Notes: generated by a model not told the origin, from the sequence alone. A stretch of 64,000 nt of DNA from Kibdelosporangium aridum (GCF_900176515.1 NZ_FWXV01000003.1:496001-560000); one strand, 5' to 3'; positions 8,555-17,883 are shown, counted from the stretch's first letter. Numbers and translations: made by a program.

Positions 8555-10594
8555 GTGGCACCTCGCCCGTTGTGGCGTGCGGTCTTACCGTGCGTCACAG
8601 TACTAGCCACCGCGCTTGCCGGCGCACCGATCGCGAACGCCGCGACTGAGCACGAAGCTGAAGACGCGACCATCTCCCAAGGTGTCGTCGAGTCGAACCA
8701 CGCCGGGTTCACCGGCCGTGGCTTCGTCAACTACGACAACCTGGTCGGCAGCTACGTCGAGTGGACTGTCCCCAACACCTCGGCCGGTCCGGCCGACCTC
8801 ACGTTCCGATTCGCCAACGGCACAGGCGTGAACCGGCCGATGAACATCACCGTCAACGGTGTCACAGTGGCCAACAACCAGGCCTTCAACGGAACTGGCG
8901 CGTGGACGACCTGGCAGACCGCCACGGTCCGGGCAAACGTTCCCGCAGGCAACCTGACCATCCGCGCGACGTCGACGACCGTGAACGGCGGGCCGAACGT
9001 CGACAAGCTCACCGTGTCCCTTGTGGACGGACAGGCGCCGAGCGCGCCAGCCAACCTGCGCTCCACCGGCACGACACACAACACGACTTCGCTCGCGTGG
9101 AACGCGGCGACCGACAACATCGGCGTCACCGGCTACGACGTCTACCAGCACGGCCAGCTGATGAAGAGCGTGGCGGGCAACGTCCTTGCCACCACGGTCG
9201 AAGGCCTGACGCCGGACACCGAGTACCAGTGGGCAGTGTTCGCGAAGGACGCGGCAGGCAACGTCTCGCCGGGCAGCAACATCATCTTCGTGCGAACCAG
9301 CCCCGCCCCGCCGGACAACCAGGCCCCCACGGTTCCCGGCAACCTGAACTCGCCACGCAAGACAGCGACCACTGTGGACCTGGCATGGACCCGGTCGACG
9401 GACAACGTCGGTGTCTCCGGCTACGAGATCTTCCGCGACGACGTCCAAAGTGGAACTGCGGACGGCTCGGCGACCAGCACGACCGTTGCCGGCCTGACCG
9501 CGGGCACGGCTTACCGCTTCAAGATTCGCGCACGGGACGCGGCAGGCAACGTTTCCGCCTTCAGCAACGAGATCACCGTGACACCGTCCAACAGCGGCCC
9601 GTCGGGTGTGCCGAACCCCGGCACCGTGACCACATTGGCCAGTGGCGTCGATGTTCCGTGGGGCCTGGTGTTCCTGCCGGACGGCTCGGCCCTGTTCGCC
9701 GAACGCAACTCCTTCAACATCTACCGGCTGACCGAGTCGGGCCAGCGCGCCCTCGCCGGCCGGATCAACCAAGCAGTCGGAACCGGCGGTGAAGGCGGCC
9801 TGCTCGGCCTGGAAGTCGCGTCGACATTCGCGACAGACCACTGGCTGTACGTCTATCACACGGCCAACGAAGGCAACCGCGTCATCCGGATTAAGTACGA
9901 GAACAACCAGCTCGTGCAGAGCACGTACCAGATCCTGGTGCAAGGCATCGGAAAGAGCCAGTTCCACAACGGCGGCAGGCTGCGGTTCGGCCCGGACGGC
10001 AAGCTGTACATCAGCTCCGGCGACGCGCAGAACGCCAGCCAGGCACAGAACAACAGCTCCCTCAACGGAAAGATCCTGCGGATCAACGCCGACGGCACGA
10101 TCCCGTCGGACAACCCGTTCGGCAATGCGGTGTGGAGCAAGGGACACCGCAACCCGCAAGGCCTGGACTTCGACTCACAAGGCCGTTTGTGGGCAGCGGA
10201 ATTCGGGAATACGATCATGGACGAGGTCAACCTGATCACGCGGGGCGGCAACTACGGCTGGCCCAACTGTGAAGGGACAAGCGGAAGCTGCGGTGGCTTC
10301 ATCGCACCGAAGAAGACCTGGCCGACCAACCAGGCGTCGCCAAGCGGGCTGACCATCATCAACGACCACGTGTTCGTCGCGACAACGGTCGGCCAACGCG
10401 TCTACCGCATGCGGATCGACGCCAGCAGCAACCTCGTCGAGCAACAGCAGTACTTCCAAGGCACGTACAACCGCCTGCGGACAGTGGAAGTCGACCAACA
10501 AGGCGACATCTGGCTGACCACGACAACAGACAAGGACGGACAAGCCAACAACGACCGGATCCTGCACGTGGACATCGTGTACTCCGGCGGCTAA
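8555..10594 (+). CDS. Secreted PQQ-type sugar dehydrogenase with CBM and two Fn3 domains
   Basis: 679 aa; GTG start at 8555 with a strong AGGAGG site. A signal peptide (about residues 1-30, ending IANAAT) is followed by a CBM6/35-like jelly roll (EHEAEDATISQG to about residue 150). Two fibronectin type III domains come next, each opening with QAPS/QAPT and containing TSLAWN or VDLAWT. The C-terminal half (from about residue 355) is a glucose/sorbosone dehydrogenase beta-propeller: the FHNGGRLRFGPDG His motif, GHRNPQGLDF, and GGNYGWPNCEG. It likely oxidises aldose sugars outside the cell using PQQ while bound to polysaccharide. The substrate is not known. A hairpin terminator follows. Confidence 0.9.
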   Translation: MAPRPLWRAVLPCVTVLATALAGAPIANAATEHEAEDATISQGVVESNHAGFTGRGFVNYDNLVGSYVEWTVPNTSAGPADLTFRFANGTGVNRPMNITVNGVTVANNQAFNGTGAWTTWQTATVRANVPAGNLTIRATSTTVNGGPNVDKLTVSLVDGQAPSAPANLRSTGTTHNTTSLAWNAATDNIGVTGYDVYQHGQLMKSVAGNVLATTVEGLTPDTEYQWAVFAKDAAGNVSPGSNIIFVRTSPAPPDNQAPTVPGNLNSPRKTATTVDLAWTRSTDNVGVSGYEIFRDDVQSGTADGSATSTTVAGLTAGTAYRFKIRARDAAGNVSAFSNEITVTPSNSGPSGVPNPGTVTTLASGVDVPWGLVFLPDGSALFAERNSFNIYRLTESGQRALAGRINQAVGTGGEGGLLGLEVASTFATDHWLYVYHTANEGNRVIRIKYENNQLVQSTYQILVQGIGKSQFHNGGRLRFGPDGKLYISSGDAQNASQAQNNSSLNGKILRINADGTIPSDNPFGNAVWSKGHRNPQGLDFDSQGRLWAAEFGNTIMDEVNLITRGGNYGWPNCEGTSGSCGGFIAPKKTWPTNQASPSGLTIINDHVFVATTVGQRVYRMRIDASSNLVEQQQYFQGTYNRLRTVEVDQQGDIWLTTTTDKDGQANNDRILHVDIVYSGG

Positions 10595-10612
10595 GTCCGG
10601 CACAGACCGCTC

Positions 10613-10650
10613 GGATGGCCGGGACAACTGGCGGCGCTCCGGCCATCCGA
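10613..10650 (+). terminator. Rho-independent-like hairpin
   Basis: A perfect 11-bp stem CGGATGGCCGG (10613-10623) and CCGGCCATCCG (10640-10650) with a 16-base loop lies 18 bases after the dehydrogenase stop codon. There is no U-run, which is common in actinomycetes. Confidence 0.75.
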
Positions 10651-10981
10651 GCACCTCCGCTCTGGGCGACCCTGCTCGCCGACTGCGCTTCGCTTGTCGG
10701 CTCGCCGGGTCGCTTCGGATTATTTTGGGGGGCCGAGCCCCCCAAACCCCCCACGGTGCGTGCTCCGCACCTTCCAGCGCTGGGCACTTTGCTCTTGGAC
10801 CAGCGAGCGGGCGGGGCTTCTTCGCAACTCGGCACTTCGCTCGGCGGCAGAGATGTTCGCTCCTTGCCTTGCACCTGCGGCGTGTTCTGCGACAAATCCT
10901 GCCATCAGGGGAGCCCTTGATTTCACGTTATCGCAAGGGTCTGACAGTTTCGGGTGGGCGAGGTTCTGCCTTGGCCATTGG
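10651..10981. other. Gene-free gap with G6/C6 hairpin
   Basis: No credible gene is present; the open frames here have low-complexity translations. The notable structure is GGGGGGC-CGA-GCCCCCC at 10727-10743, preceded by TATTTT and followed by AAACCCCCC, a very stable hairpin with an A/T flank. It may terminate transcription on either strand or be a dispersed genomic repeat. The flanks hold short iterated GCTTCGC-like words. Confidence 0.5.
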
Positions 10982-11524
10982 TCAGTACTTCACTTGGTAC
11001 CAGATGTTCACCGCGTGCTCGACCGCTGATGTCTTGGTCCTCTCCAGCTTCACTTGGGTTCCGCCGGGGTGGTCGAAGAGGCGGACTCCGTCGCCCAGCA
11101 TCACCGGCGTGATGATCGTGAGCACCTCGTCCAAGGCCTTGGCCTCGATCAGGCCGTGGGCCACGTTGGCGCCGAGGACGTTCACATACTTGTCCCCCGC
11201 GGCCGCGAGGGACTTCGCCACGGCCTCTTCGATCGAGTGCACGAAGGTCACGCCGGGCACAGGCCTGGCAGGAGCCTTGTGGGTCAGTACGAATTGAGGG
11301 CCTGACCAGCCGCCGCCGAAGGCTTCGCCCTCCTGCGGTGTCTCGCGGTAGGGGTCGTCTCCGCCGAAAGTTCGGTTGCCCGCGAGGATCGCGCCGACGT
11401 CGCCGATCAGGTTGTCGATCAGGGGGTTGGGGCCGAGATAGTCCGTCAGCCATTGCATGTCGCCGCCGGGCCCCGCGATGAAGCCATCCGCCGACATCGA
11501 TACCGAGTAGAGCATTTTCGCCAT
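10982..11524 (-). CDS. RibD C-terminal/dihydrofolate reductase-like protein
   Basis: 180 aa. The start at 11524 is supported by GGAGG seven bases upstream. Family hallmarks are the N-terminal YSVSMSADGFIAGPGGDMQW, AILAGNRTFGG and the NADPH-binding region VNVLGANVAHGLIEAKALDE, then PVMLGDGVRLFDHP. Such proteins are stand-alone NADPH-dependent reductases of unknown substrate, widespread in actinobacteria, and distinct from the FolA of folate metabolism. It sits alone between a GC-rich hairpin gap and a divergent fucosidase gene. Confidence 0.88.
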   Translation of the reverse strand: MAKMLYSVSMSADGFIAGPGGDMQWLTDYLGPNPLIDNLIGDVGAILAGNRTFGGDDPYRETPQEGEAFGGGWSGPQFVLTHKAPARPVPGVTFVHSIEEAVAKSLAAAGDKYVNVLGANVAHGLIEAKALDEVLTIITPVMLGDGVRLFDHPGGTQVKLERTKTSAVEHAVNIWYQVKY

Positions 11525-11731
11525 CGGTCACCTCCAGGCGTGTAGACCGGTCGCCGCGCCGAAACTCATCGATTCACGAACCCGTAGGTCTTGACTGATC
11601 ACTGGTCAGCCAAGCAGCATCAAGTCATCGGATGACTACCGCGCGATCCGCCGCAACGCGAGGGACCGATGCCCCGAGATCGGGGGAAACGTCGGATGTT
11701 GCGACGGGTTCCTGCACCCACTGGAGTGTGA

Positions 11732-14020
11732 ATGCGAACACGGCGAACACGACCCAGACCGGCGGTGGCCCTGTTGACCCTAGCCGCCCTGCTCGCGAGC
11801 ACGACAAACGCCGTCGCCCAGGAACCGAGCATCCCTGCCCCGGTCACGGTCCCGCTGGACCAGTACTTCGACAACGACGGGATCGACTCGGCGTCAGCCC
11901 GGGACGGCAACTTCGACGGTTCGGGCTACACCTTCCCCGCCGAGGGCCTGCCCAGCGGCCAGATCCAAGTCGACGGCGTGCCCTACGCGTTCCCCAGCGC
12001 CGCACCCAACACCAAGAACAACGTCATCGCATTGGGCCAGCGCGTCAACATCCCCCGCGGCCGCTACCACGCGGCGCACTTCCTCGTCGCGGGCAGCTAC
12101 GGCATGGCCTCCGGTACAGCGACCGTGCATTACGCCGACGGCGGCACAACAACCGCATCCATCGGCGGACCGGACTGGTACAGCACGAACGGCCCGATCT
12201 CCGCGCCGTTCCGTTACAGCCCAAGCGGCACTGACCAGCACCAAGTGTCCATCTCCACGGCGCAGATCTGGCTGGACGCCAGCCGCGAAGCCGTCGCCCT
12301 CACCCTGCCGACCACCAAACCACCGCAGCCCAACCAGGCGAGCCTGCACATCTTCGCGATGACCGCGCAGCCCGCGGCCAAAGGCAAAGCATTGGCGCTA
12401 CGGCAAAGCCGCTCAACGACAAAGCTGATAAACGGCGAGCAGTCCGTCGAGACGACTGTCACCAACCTCGGCGACGAATGGATCACCGAACGGGACGCGG
12501 TGCAGGTCACCGTTGACGTGTTCGGCGCCAGAACCGTCAGGCCTGCACAGATCCGCAGGCTCGCACCCGGTGACGAAGCGCGCGTGCGGATCGGCATTGT
12601 GCGCACAGGCGCACCAGTGGACACGATTGTGAACGGAAAGGTTGTCGCGCAAGGACGGCGTCTCAAGGCCGAGCAACCGGTCCGGTTCACGCTCGGCGTC
12701 AAGGACTACCAAGCCACCGACGCCTCGCTGGTCACGCACGAGTCGCCGTATTGGTTCGACGACGCCAAGTTCGGCATCTTCATCCACTGGGGCATCTACT
12801 CCGTGCCCGCGTGGTCGCCTCCCGGCGAGCAATACGCCGAGTGGTACTGGCGGTGGATGGAGGACAAGAACAACGCTGTCCACGCGTACCACGAGAAGAC
12901 CTACGGCAAGGACTTCAAGTACGACGACTTCATCCCGCAGTTCACCGCGAACAAGTACGACCCCAAGGCTTGGGCACAACTGTTCCAAGAGGCCGGTGCC
13001 AAGTACTACGTACTGACTTCCAAGCACCACGAGGGTTTCGCGCTGTACGACTCCAAAGTGTCCGGTCGTGACTCGGTCGACCTCGGCCCGAAACGGGACC
13101 TGGTCAAGGAGTTGTTCGACGCGTCCCGCAAGTACACCCCGGAGATGCGCAACGGGCTCTACTTCTCCATGCCCGAGTGGTACAACCCGGACGGTCCGTG
13201 GATGGGCCACGGACCGAAGAACCCTTACACCGGAGCGGATGAGCCCTACACCGGCTATCAGTCCGGCAGGGACTTCGTCCACGACTACCAGGCGCCCCAG
13301 ATGCGTGAGATCGTCCACCAGTACGACCCGGACGTGATCTGGTGCGACATCGGTGGTGCGAACGACAGCCGGACCGTGCTCGCGGACTACTTCAACCGCG
13401 CCAAGAACCGGCCGAACCCGAAGGACGTCACAGTCGATGACCGCTGCGGAATTCCAACCCACGACTACACAACGCCGGAGTACACCACCTATCCGGACAC
13501 TGTGGTCAAGAAGTGGGAGGCCAGCCGCGGCCTCGACCCGCGTTCCTACGGCTACAACAAGGCCACGCCGGACAGCATGTACATGACCGCCGACGAGGTT
13601 GTGGACACGCTTGTCGACGTGACCAGCAAGAACGGCAACTTCCTCCTTGACATCGGCCCACGCGCGGACGGCTCGATCCCGGAGATCATGCAGACCCGGC
13701 TGCGGGAGACCGGCGCGTGGCTGAAGACCAACGGCGAGTCGATCTACGGCACGACGTACTGGTCGCGAATGGCCGCGCAAGGCCAGTTGCGGTTCACCGT
13801 CAAGCAGAACGAGGCCTTCTACATCACGTCCCTCGACAAGCCGGGCAACCAGGTCGTCGTGGACGCGCCCGTGCCGGTCAGGGACGGCGACAGGCTCACC
13901 TTGCTCGGCTACAACGGCCCGCTGAAGTGGAGCAAGCAGAACGGAAAGCTGGTGATCGACGTGCCGCCGACCGCGCAGGCAGCCGGACAGCACGCCTGGG
14001 TGTTCAAGTTCAGCCAGTAG
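11732..14020 (+). CDS. Secreted alpha-L-fucosidase, GH29
   Basis: 762 aa with a signal peptide (about residues 1-29, ending NAVAQ). The N-terminal 300 residues form a beta-rich accessory region. The GH29 TIM barrel begins near WFDDAKFGIFIHWGIYSVPAWSP and includes YVLTSKHHEGFALYDS. VIWCDIGG carries the Asp expected to be the nucleophile, and SKNGNFLLDIGPRADGSIPE is diagnostic. It hydrolyses terminal alpha-L-fucosides from glycans outside the cell. GGAG lies a few bases before the ATG. The 3' end overlaps that of the convergent methyltransferase gene by 11 bp. Confidence 0.93.
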   Translation: MRTRRTRPRPAVALLTLAALLASTTNAVAQEPSIPAPVTVPLDQYFDNDGIDSASARDGNFDGSGYTFPAEGLPSGQIQVDGVPYAFPSAAPNTKNNVIALGQRVNIPRGRYHAAHFLVAGSYGMASGTATVHYADGGTTTASIGGPDWYSTNGPISAPFRYSPSGTDQHQVSISTAQIWLDASREAVALTLPTTKPPQPNQASLHIFAMTAQPAAKGKALALRQSRSTTKLINGEQSVETTVTNLGDEWITERDAVQVTVDVFGARTVRPAQIRRLAPGDEARVRIGIVRTGAPVDTIVNGKVVAQGRRLKAEQPVRFTLGVKDYQATDASLVTHESPYWFDDAKFGIFIHWGIYSVPAWSPPGEQYAEWYWRWMEDKNNAVHAYHEKTYGKDFKYDDFIPQFTANKYDPKAWAQLFQEAGAKYYVLTSKHHEGFALYDSKVSGRDSVDLGPKRDLVKELFDASRKYTPEMRNGLYFSMPEWYNPDGPWMGHGPKNPYTGADEPYTGYQSGRDFVHDYQAPQMREIVHQYDPDVIWCDIGGANDSRTVLADYFNRAKNRPNPKDVTVDDRCGIPTHDYTTPEYTTYPDTVVKKWEASRGLDPRSYGYNKATPDSMYMTADEVVDTLVDVTSKNGNFLLDIGPRADGSIPEIMQTRLRETGAWLKTNGESIYGTTYWSRMAAQGQLRFTVKQNEAFYITSLDKPGNQVVVDAPVPVRDGDRLTLLGYNGPLKWSKQNGKLVIDVPPTAQAAGQHAWVFKFSQ

Positions 14021-14828
14021 CCTCGATCAGCCAGGAAGCGGAGTCGTACTCGATTCCCTTCTCGGTCTGATGCAGGGCCATGTCGGCGCGAAGAGCAGCG
14101 AGCACGGACTCTCGCTGCTCTTCGTCGACCAACTTCTGGAACTGGCTCGCGATGAACTCGGCCGCGTCCTCAGGGTCGCGGCCGAAGTACATCGTCCTGG
14201 TCAGCCCGGTGATCCGGACGTCGTCGAAGCCCGCCTTGCCCAGCAGGACCTTGACCCGGTCCGGGTCGCTCAGCGAGAACGCGTGCACCCCGTCCGGCGG
14301 CGGCTTCGGCAGGTCACGACCGGCCGCCAGAATCGCCCGGAACGTCGTGAGCCACACGTTGTCGTCCATTGGTTGCCAGGCGAGCAGGACCAGCCTGCCG
14401 CCCGGCTTGAGCGCACGCCGGATGTTGGTGAACGCCGCGACCGGGTCCTCGAAGAACATCGACCCGTTGCGGCTGATCGCTACGTCGAATTCGGCATCAG
14501 CGAAGGGATGCACCTGAGCATCTGCTTGTTCGAAGCGGACATTCGCGATCCCGTCGGACCGGTGTCGTGCCAACGCGATCATCTGCCCGGAAAGGTCGAC
14601 CCCCAGAACTTGCTTGGCGCTCGCGGCCGCCGTCCGGGTCGTTGTGCCGCTGCCGCATCCGATGTCGAGCACGCTGTCGGCCGGCTGGATGGCAGCCGCG
14701 TCGAAGAAGGCCCCCATGTAGTTCGCGATGCCCTCGTCGAGCCGGTCGGCGCGCTCCACCCAGAAATCGCCCTCGCCGCCGTTCCATGACTTCCACTGTT
14801 CGACGTTGGTTTCGCCCATGGGCGTCAT
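14010..14828 (-). CDS. Class I SAM-dependent methyltransferase
   Basis: 272 aa from ATG 14828, whose first bases overlap the TGA of the TetR gene (ATGA). The SAM-binding fold shows VLDIGCGSGTTTR (motif I), VLGVDLSGQMI, the acidic/Asp region FEQADAQVHPF and ALKPGGRLVLLAWQP. The substrate is unknown. Co-transcription with a TetR regulator that faces an AurF-like oxygenase suggests a role in one small biosynthetic or detoxification module. Confidence 0.87.
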   Translation of the reverse strand: MTPMGETNVEQWKSWNGGEGDFWVERADRLDEGIANYMGAFFDAAAIQPADSVLDIGCGSGTTTRTAAASAKQVLGVDLSGQMIALARHRSDGIANVRFEQADAQVHPFADAEFDVAISRNGSMFFEDPVAAFTNIRRALKPGGRLVLLAWQPMDDNVWLTTFRAILAAGRDLPKPPPDGVHAFSLSDPDRVKVLLGKAGFDDVRITGLTRTMYFGRDPEDAAEFIASQFQKLVDEEQRESVLAALRADMALHQTEKGIEYDSASWLIEATG

Positions 14829-15394
14829 CGTGGCAGGCCGATGTCCAGCAGGTCCTCCAAATAACGGCGCAGGGCGGCCGAGTCGTCGATCCGGATCGTG
14901 CCGGGCGTGGTGATCAGCGAGAGGATCAGCCGGCAGCACCACTCGACGATCACAGTGGGGTCGACCGCCGGGAACTCGCCGTCGGCGATGGCCTGTTTGA
15001 CGTGCGGCGTGAACAGGGCGAGACCGGTCTGGATGACCTGCTCGGAGTTCACCGTGAACCATGGCAGGACCGCCAACGGTGTCTCGCGCAGCACCTTCTG
15101 CAGCAAGGCGTGGTTCCTGGCGTACTCGACGACGATGATGATCGTGTCGACGAACCGCTGCCGGAGCGTCCCCGGCTGGGTCACGATCGGCTCGGCGCTG
15201 GCGTGCATCCGGGCGATGTCCCGCTCGATCAGTGCCATCACGATGGCGTCCTGGTCGCCGACGTACTTGTAGACAGTCGGCCGGGAGACGCCCGCTCGTT
15301 CGGCGATCGCGGCGTGGATCCGGGCGCCGGGCGGGCACTCGAGAAAGCAGGCCACAGCGGCATCAAGGATCTGGTCCTTCAGCGACTCCGCCAT
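14825..15394 (-). CDS. TetR/AcrR-family regulator
   Basis: 189 aa. The N-terminal helix-turn-helix reads IAERAGVSRPTVYKYVGDQDAIV; the remainder is an all-helical ligand-binding domain of usual TetR length. It is divergent from the AurF-like gene and coupled to the downstream methyltransferase. A palindrome at 15438-15462 between the two divergent starts is its likely operator, so it probably represses both directions until an unknown ligand binds. Confidence 0.92.
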   Translation of the reverse strand: MAESLKDQILDAAVACFLECPPGARIHAAIAERAGVSRPTVYKYVGDQDAIVMALIERDIARMHASAEPIVTQPGTLRQRFVDTIIIVVEYARNHALLQKVLRETPLAVLPWFTVNSEQVIQTGLALFTPHVKQAIADGEFPAVDPTVIVEWCCRLILSLITTPGTIRIDDSAALRRYLEDLLDIGLPR

Positions 15395-15437
15395 AACCCC
15401 AGCTTATCGAGCCTGTTGACCGGGCGCACCCATCGGG

Positions 15438-15462
15438 TTTACGTTTGATGAGCAGACGTAAA
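15438..15462. promoter_or_regulatory. Likely TetR operator, TTTACGT-N11-ACGTAAA
   Basis: A perfect 7-bp inverted repeat (15438-15444 and 15456-15462) lies in the 79-bp divergent gap between the TetR gene and the AurF-like gene. It ends immediately before the AurF-like ribosome-binding site (AAGGGG). The position fits a site that blocks both promoters. Confidence 0.7.
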
Positions 15463-15473
15463 AGGGGTGCGCG

Positions 15474-16355
15474 ATGAGGGACACCGAGCAGGACGCTCAG
15501 CGGTTGCTCAACGGGTCGGTCCGGCGCTCGTACGACTCCGCCGTGGACATCGACTGGGACGCCCCATTAGAGGACGGCAAGTACTTCCTGCCGCCGAACC
15601 TGTCCGCGCTCTACGACACTCCACTGTGGCATCGGATGACGCCGGAGCAGCGGATCGAGCTGTCCCGCCAGGAACTGGCGAACCTGCTGTCCGTCGGGCA
15701 CTGGTTTGAGAACGTGCTCAACCAGGCGCTGCTGCGGATGATCTTCGACGCCGATCCCGCCTCGCGGCACACGCACTACGCGTTGACCGAGATCGGCGAC
15801 GAATGCCGCCACATGCTGATGTTCGGCAGGTTGATCGAGAAGATCGGCGCACGGTACTACCGCCAGCCGCGAGCCCAGCTGGCGATCACCAGCTCGCTCC
15901 CGCGCAGGCTGCGTGGTCTGCACCTCTGGGTCGGTGCGCTGATCGGTGAAGAGATCTTCGACACCTGGCAACGCAAGATCATGGACGACCCGGGCATGCA
16001 GCCGGTCGTTCGGCGGATGATGCGCATCCATGTCGTGGAAGAGGCACGGCACATCCAGTGGGCGCGCGAGGGCGTGGCGCGCCGGATGCGGTACGCGTCC
16101 TGGTGGGAGAAGGAAACCATCGGCCGGATGGTCGGGTTCGGCGGCCAGTTCTTCAGCGACCAGTTGGTACACCGCCGGATCTACGCGCGCGCGGGTCTCA
16201 ACGCCGACGAGGCATACCGGCAGGCCGTGGCCAACCCGCACTACCGGCAGGTCAAGCAGGAGGGCTTCGACAAGCTCCGCCGCTTCTTCGACGAGCAGGG
16301 CATCTTCCGCGGCAAGGCCAGGGAACGCTGGCGCCAGGCGGGTTTCATCGCATGA
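15474..16355 (+). CDS. AurF-like diiron N-oxygenase
   Basis: 293 aa, ferritin-like helical. Two diiron-ligand motifs are visible: ALTEIGDECRHMLMFGR and HVVEEARHIQWAREG. This matches the p-aminobenzoate N-oxygenase AurF family, which oxidises aryl amines to nitro or hydroxylamine groups using O2. No electron donor is adjacent. The gene is the first of a two-gene operon with a DUF4873 protein (ATGA overlap) and is divergent from TetR, as expected for inducible oxidation of a small molecule. The substrate is unknown. Confidence 0.87.
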   Translation: MRDTEQDAQRLLNGSVRRSYDSAVDIDWDAPLEDGKYFLPPNLSALYDTPLWHRMTPEQRIELSRQELANLLSVGHWFENVLNQALLRMIFDADPASRHTHYALTEIGDECRHMLMFGRLIEKIGARYYRQPRAQLAITSSLPRRLRGLHLWVGALIGEEIFDTWQRKIMDDPGMQPVVRRMMRIHVVEEARHIQWAREGVARRMRYASWWEKETIGRMVGFGGQFFSDQLVHRRIYARAGLNADEAYRQAVANPHYRQVKQEGFDKLRRFFDEQGIFRGKARERWRQAGFIA

Positions 16356-16990
16356 AGGTCGCGCTGATCGACGTGCCCGACCGGATGATCCGCATGCTTC
16401 CCGGTTTCGCGGTGGTGTTGCTCGACGAGGCCGTCGGCTACGAGTTCGACCCGCGGTGTGACATGTGGACGGTCACTGCGCCGAATGGCCGAACCACAAC
16501 GGCACGGGTCATCGTGACGAGCTTCCCGGTGCCCGGTCCGAACGCGTTTGTGTTCGAGCACAACAACTATCGGTACATCGCGCGCTGCCTGCGGATGATG
16601 GGTCTGCAGGACGCCAGACGCATCGAGGTCCGGCCGGAAGCACGGATCTCGTACCGCCGTAAGCCCGACCCGCACAACTACATCTTCACGCCCTACGAGA
16701 GCGACCTCGACGAGACGCACCGAGGCCCGGCCGTCCTGACCGTCGACGGCACGCAGATCGACGTCAAGGTGCACCTGATGGGGCACCTCCAGCCGATTGA
16801 CGGCAGCTATCGCTGGTACGGCCGGATCTTCGCGGATCCCGACGTCACCTCGGCGCACAAGAGCGGCCGGAATGACGTCACTGTCCGGATCCCGGGCGGG
16901 CAGGACCGCGCTGGGCGGCTCACCGAAGTCGACCCTTGGGGCAACATCCGGATCACCGGAAGCGGCCGTCCGCCCTTCCCCTATCCCTGA
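16352..16990 (+). CDS. DUF4873 domain protein
   Basis: 212 aa from ATG 16352, which overlaps the AurF-like stop. The C-terminal half (HRGPAVLTVDGTQIDVKVHL to WYGRI) matches DUF4873, a domain often attached to flavin monooxygenases but free-standing here. The N-terminal 100 residues (MKVALIDVPDRMIRMLPG onward) have no recognised motif. No FAD or NADPH Rossmann motif is seen, so it is not a complete monooxygenase. It may assist the diiron enzyme. Its 3' end overlaps the convergent lipoprotein gene by 10 bp. Confidence 0.72.
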   Translation: MKVALIDVPDRMIRMLPGFAVVLLDEAVGYEFDPRCDMWTVTAPNGRTTTARVIVTSFPVPGPNAFVFEHNNYRYIARCLRMMGLQDARRIEVRPEARISYRRKPDPHNYIFTPYESDLDETHRGPAVLTVDGTQIDVKVHLMGHLQPIDGSYRWYGRIFADPDVTSAHKSGRNDVTVRIPGGQDRAGRLTEVDPWGNIRITGSGRPPFPYP

Positions 16991-17883
16991 CCAAGCGCTT
17001 GCACGAGCTTCTCGGCGATCGCTGGATCGGTGTCGCCGATCATCAGGTCGAGCATCGCGTCGTCGCGCAGCCGGACGGTCACCGAGGAGTCGGTGATCTT
17101 CGCGGGCCGCCGGGCGACCCGGTCGGTGAACGCCGACGATCCCACGCTGTCGACCACGACCAGGGCCAACGTCGTGCCGTCCGGCTTGCGGAGCGTGCAC
17201 GTGCCGTTCTCGATCGCCTTGACCACGTCGAAGCCCAGCGTGTTCTCAGCGACCGTGCACAGTTGAAGGACCTGCACCGGCCTCGGCAGATCGATGAACT
17301 GCCCGGCGTTCAGGGGCGTCGACGCGAAGGCGATGGTGCCGTCATCGTCCACATCGGGCAGATCGTCGGTCTGCCTTGCCAGCACCGGAACGAGCTCTTC
17401 GAGCAGGCCTCGGACCGTCGACTCCAGGTTGGCGGCCGCCTGCGCGCGCAGGATCGGCGTCCGCTTGCTGGCTGAGCGGTAGCCATCGGTCTCGGCGATG
17501 CTGACGTCGATGACGACCTTGTTGTTCACATTGACCTGAGCGGGCCTGCCGCCGACCTGCTGGGCCGGCGCGAACTTGTCCCACACGGCCTGCAGGGTCA
17601 GGTCGATCGTGGTCTTGCGTTCGTCGGAGATACGGCACGTTCCCTTGACACGCTCGCGGAAAACCATGTTGGAGTTCAGCACGTCGCGCAACCGCTCATC
17701 CGGCAAAGCGTTGCACAGCACCTGGGATGCCGTGTCCGAATGGACGTAGCTGAGCGCTTCCCCGCTCGACATCGGCACAGCTCGCGCGTGGTCCGCCGGC
17801 GGTGGCGGCGGTGGCGCTTGCTCCTGCGCCGCGGTACTGCATCCAGCAACCAACAACGCGCACACAATCAGAACGCGAACCAT
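16981..17883 (-). CDS. Putative secreted lipoprotein
   Basis: 300 aa. The lipobox LVAGC puts the lipidated Cys at about residue 15; a proline-rich spacer (APPPPPPADH) follows. Four later Cys, in QVLCNALP, GTCRISDE, LQLCTVAEN and NGTCTLRK, could form disulfides. Two similar halves with LCN/LCT ... C pairs suggest an internal duplication of a DUF3558-like fold, which is an inference. It is probably anchored on the outer face of the membrane. Function unknown. Confidence 0.8.
   Translation of the reverse strand: MVRVLIVCALLVAGCSTAAQEQAPPPPPPADHARAVPMSSGEALSYVHSDTASQVLCNALPDERLRDVLNSNMVFRERVKGTCRISDERKTTIDLTLQAVWDKFAPAQQVGGRPAQVNVNNKVVIDVSIAETDGYRSASKRTPILRAQAAANLESTVRGLLEELVPVLARQTDDLPDVDDDGTIAFASTPLNAGQFIDLPRPVQVLQLCTVAENTLGFDVVKAIENGTCTLRKPDGTTLALVVVDSVGSSAFTDRVARRPAKITDSSVTVRLRDDAMLDLMIGDTDPAIAEKLVQALGQG

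Noticed and set aside
11620..11910. A 96-codon minus-strand frame before the fucosidase gene
   Set aside because: It overlaps the fucosidase signal-peptide region and has biased composition with no ribosome-binding site or domain.
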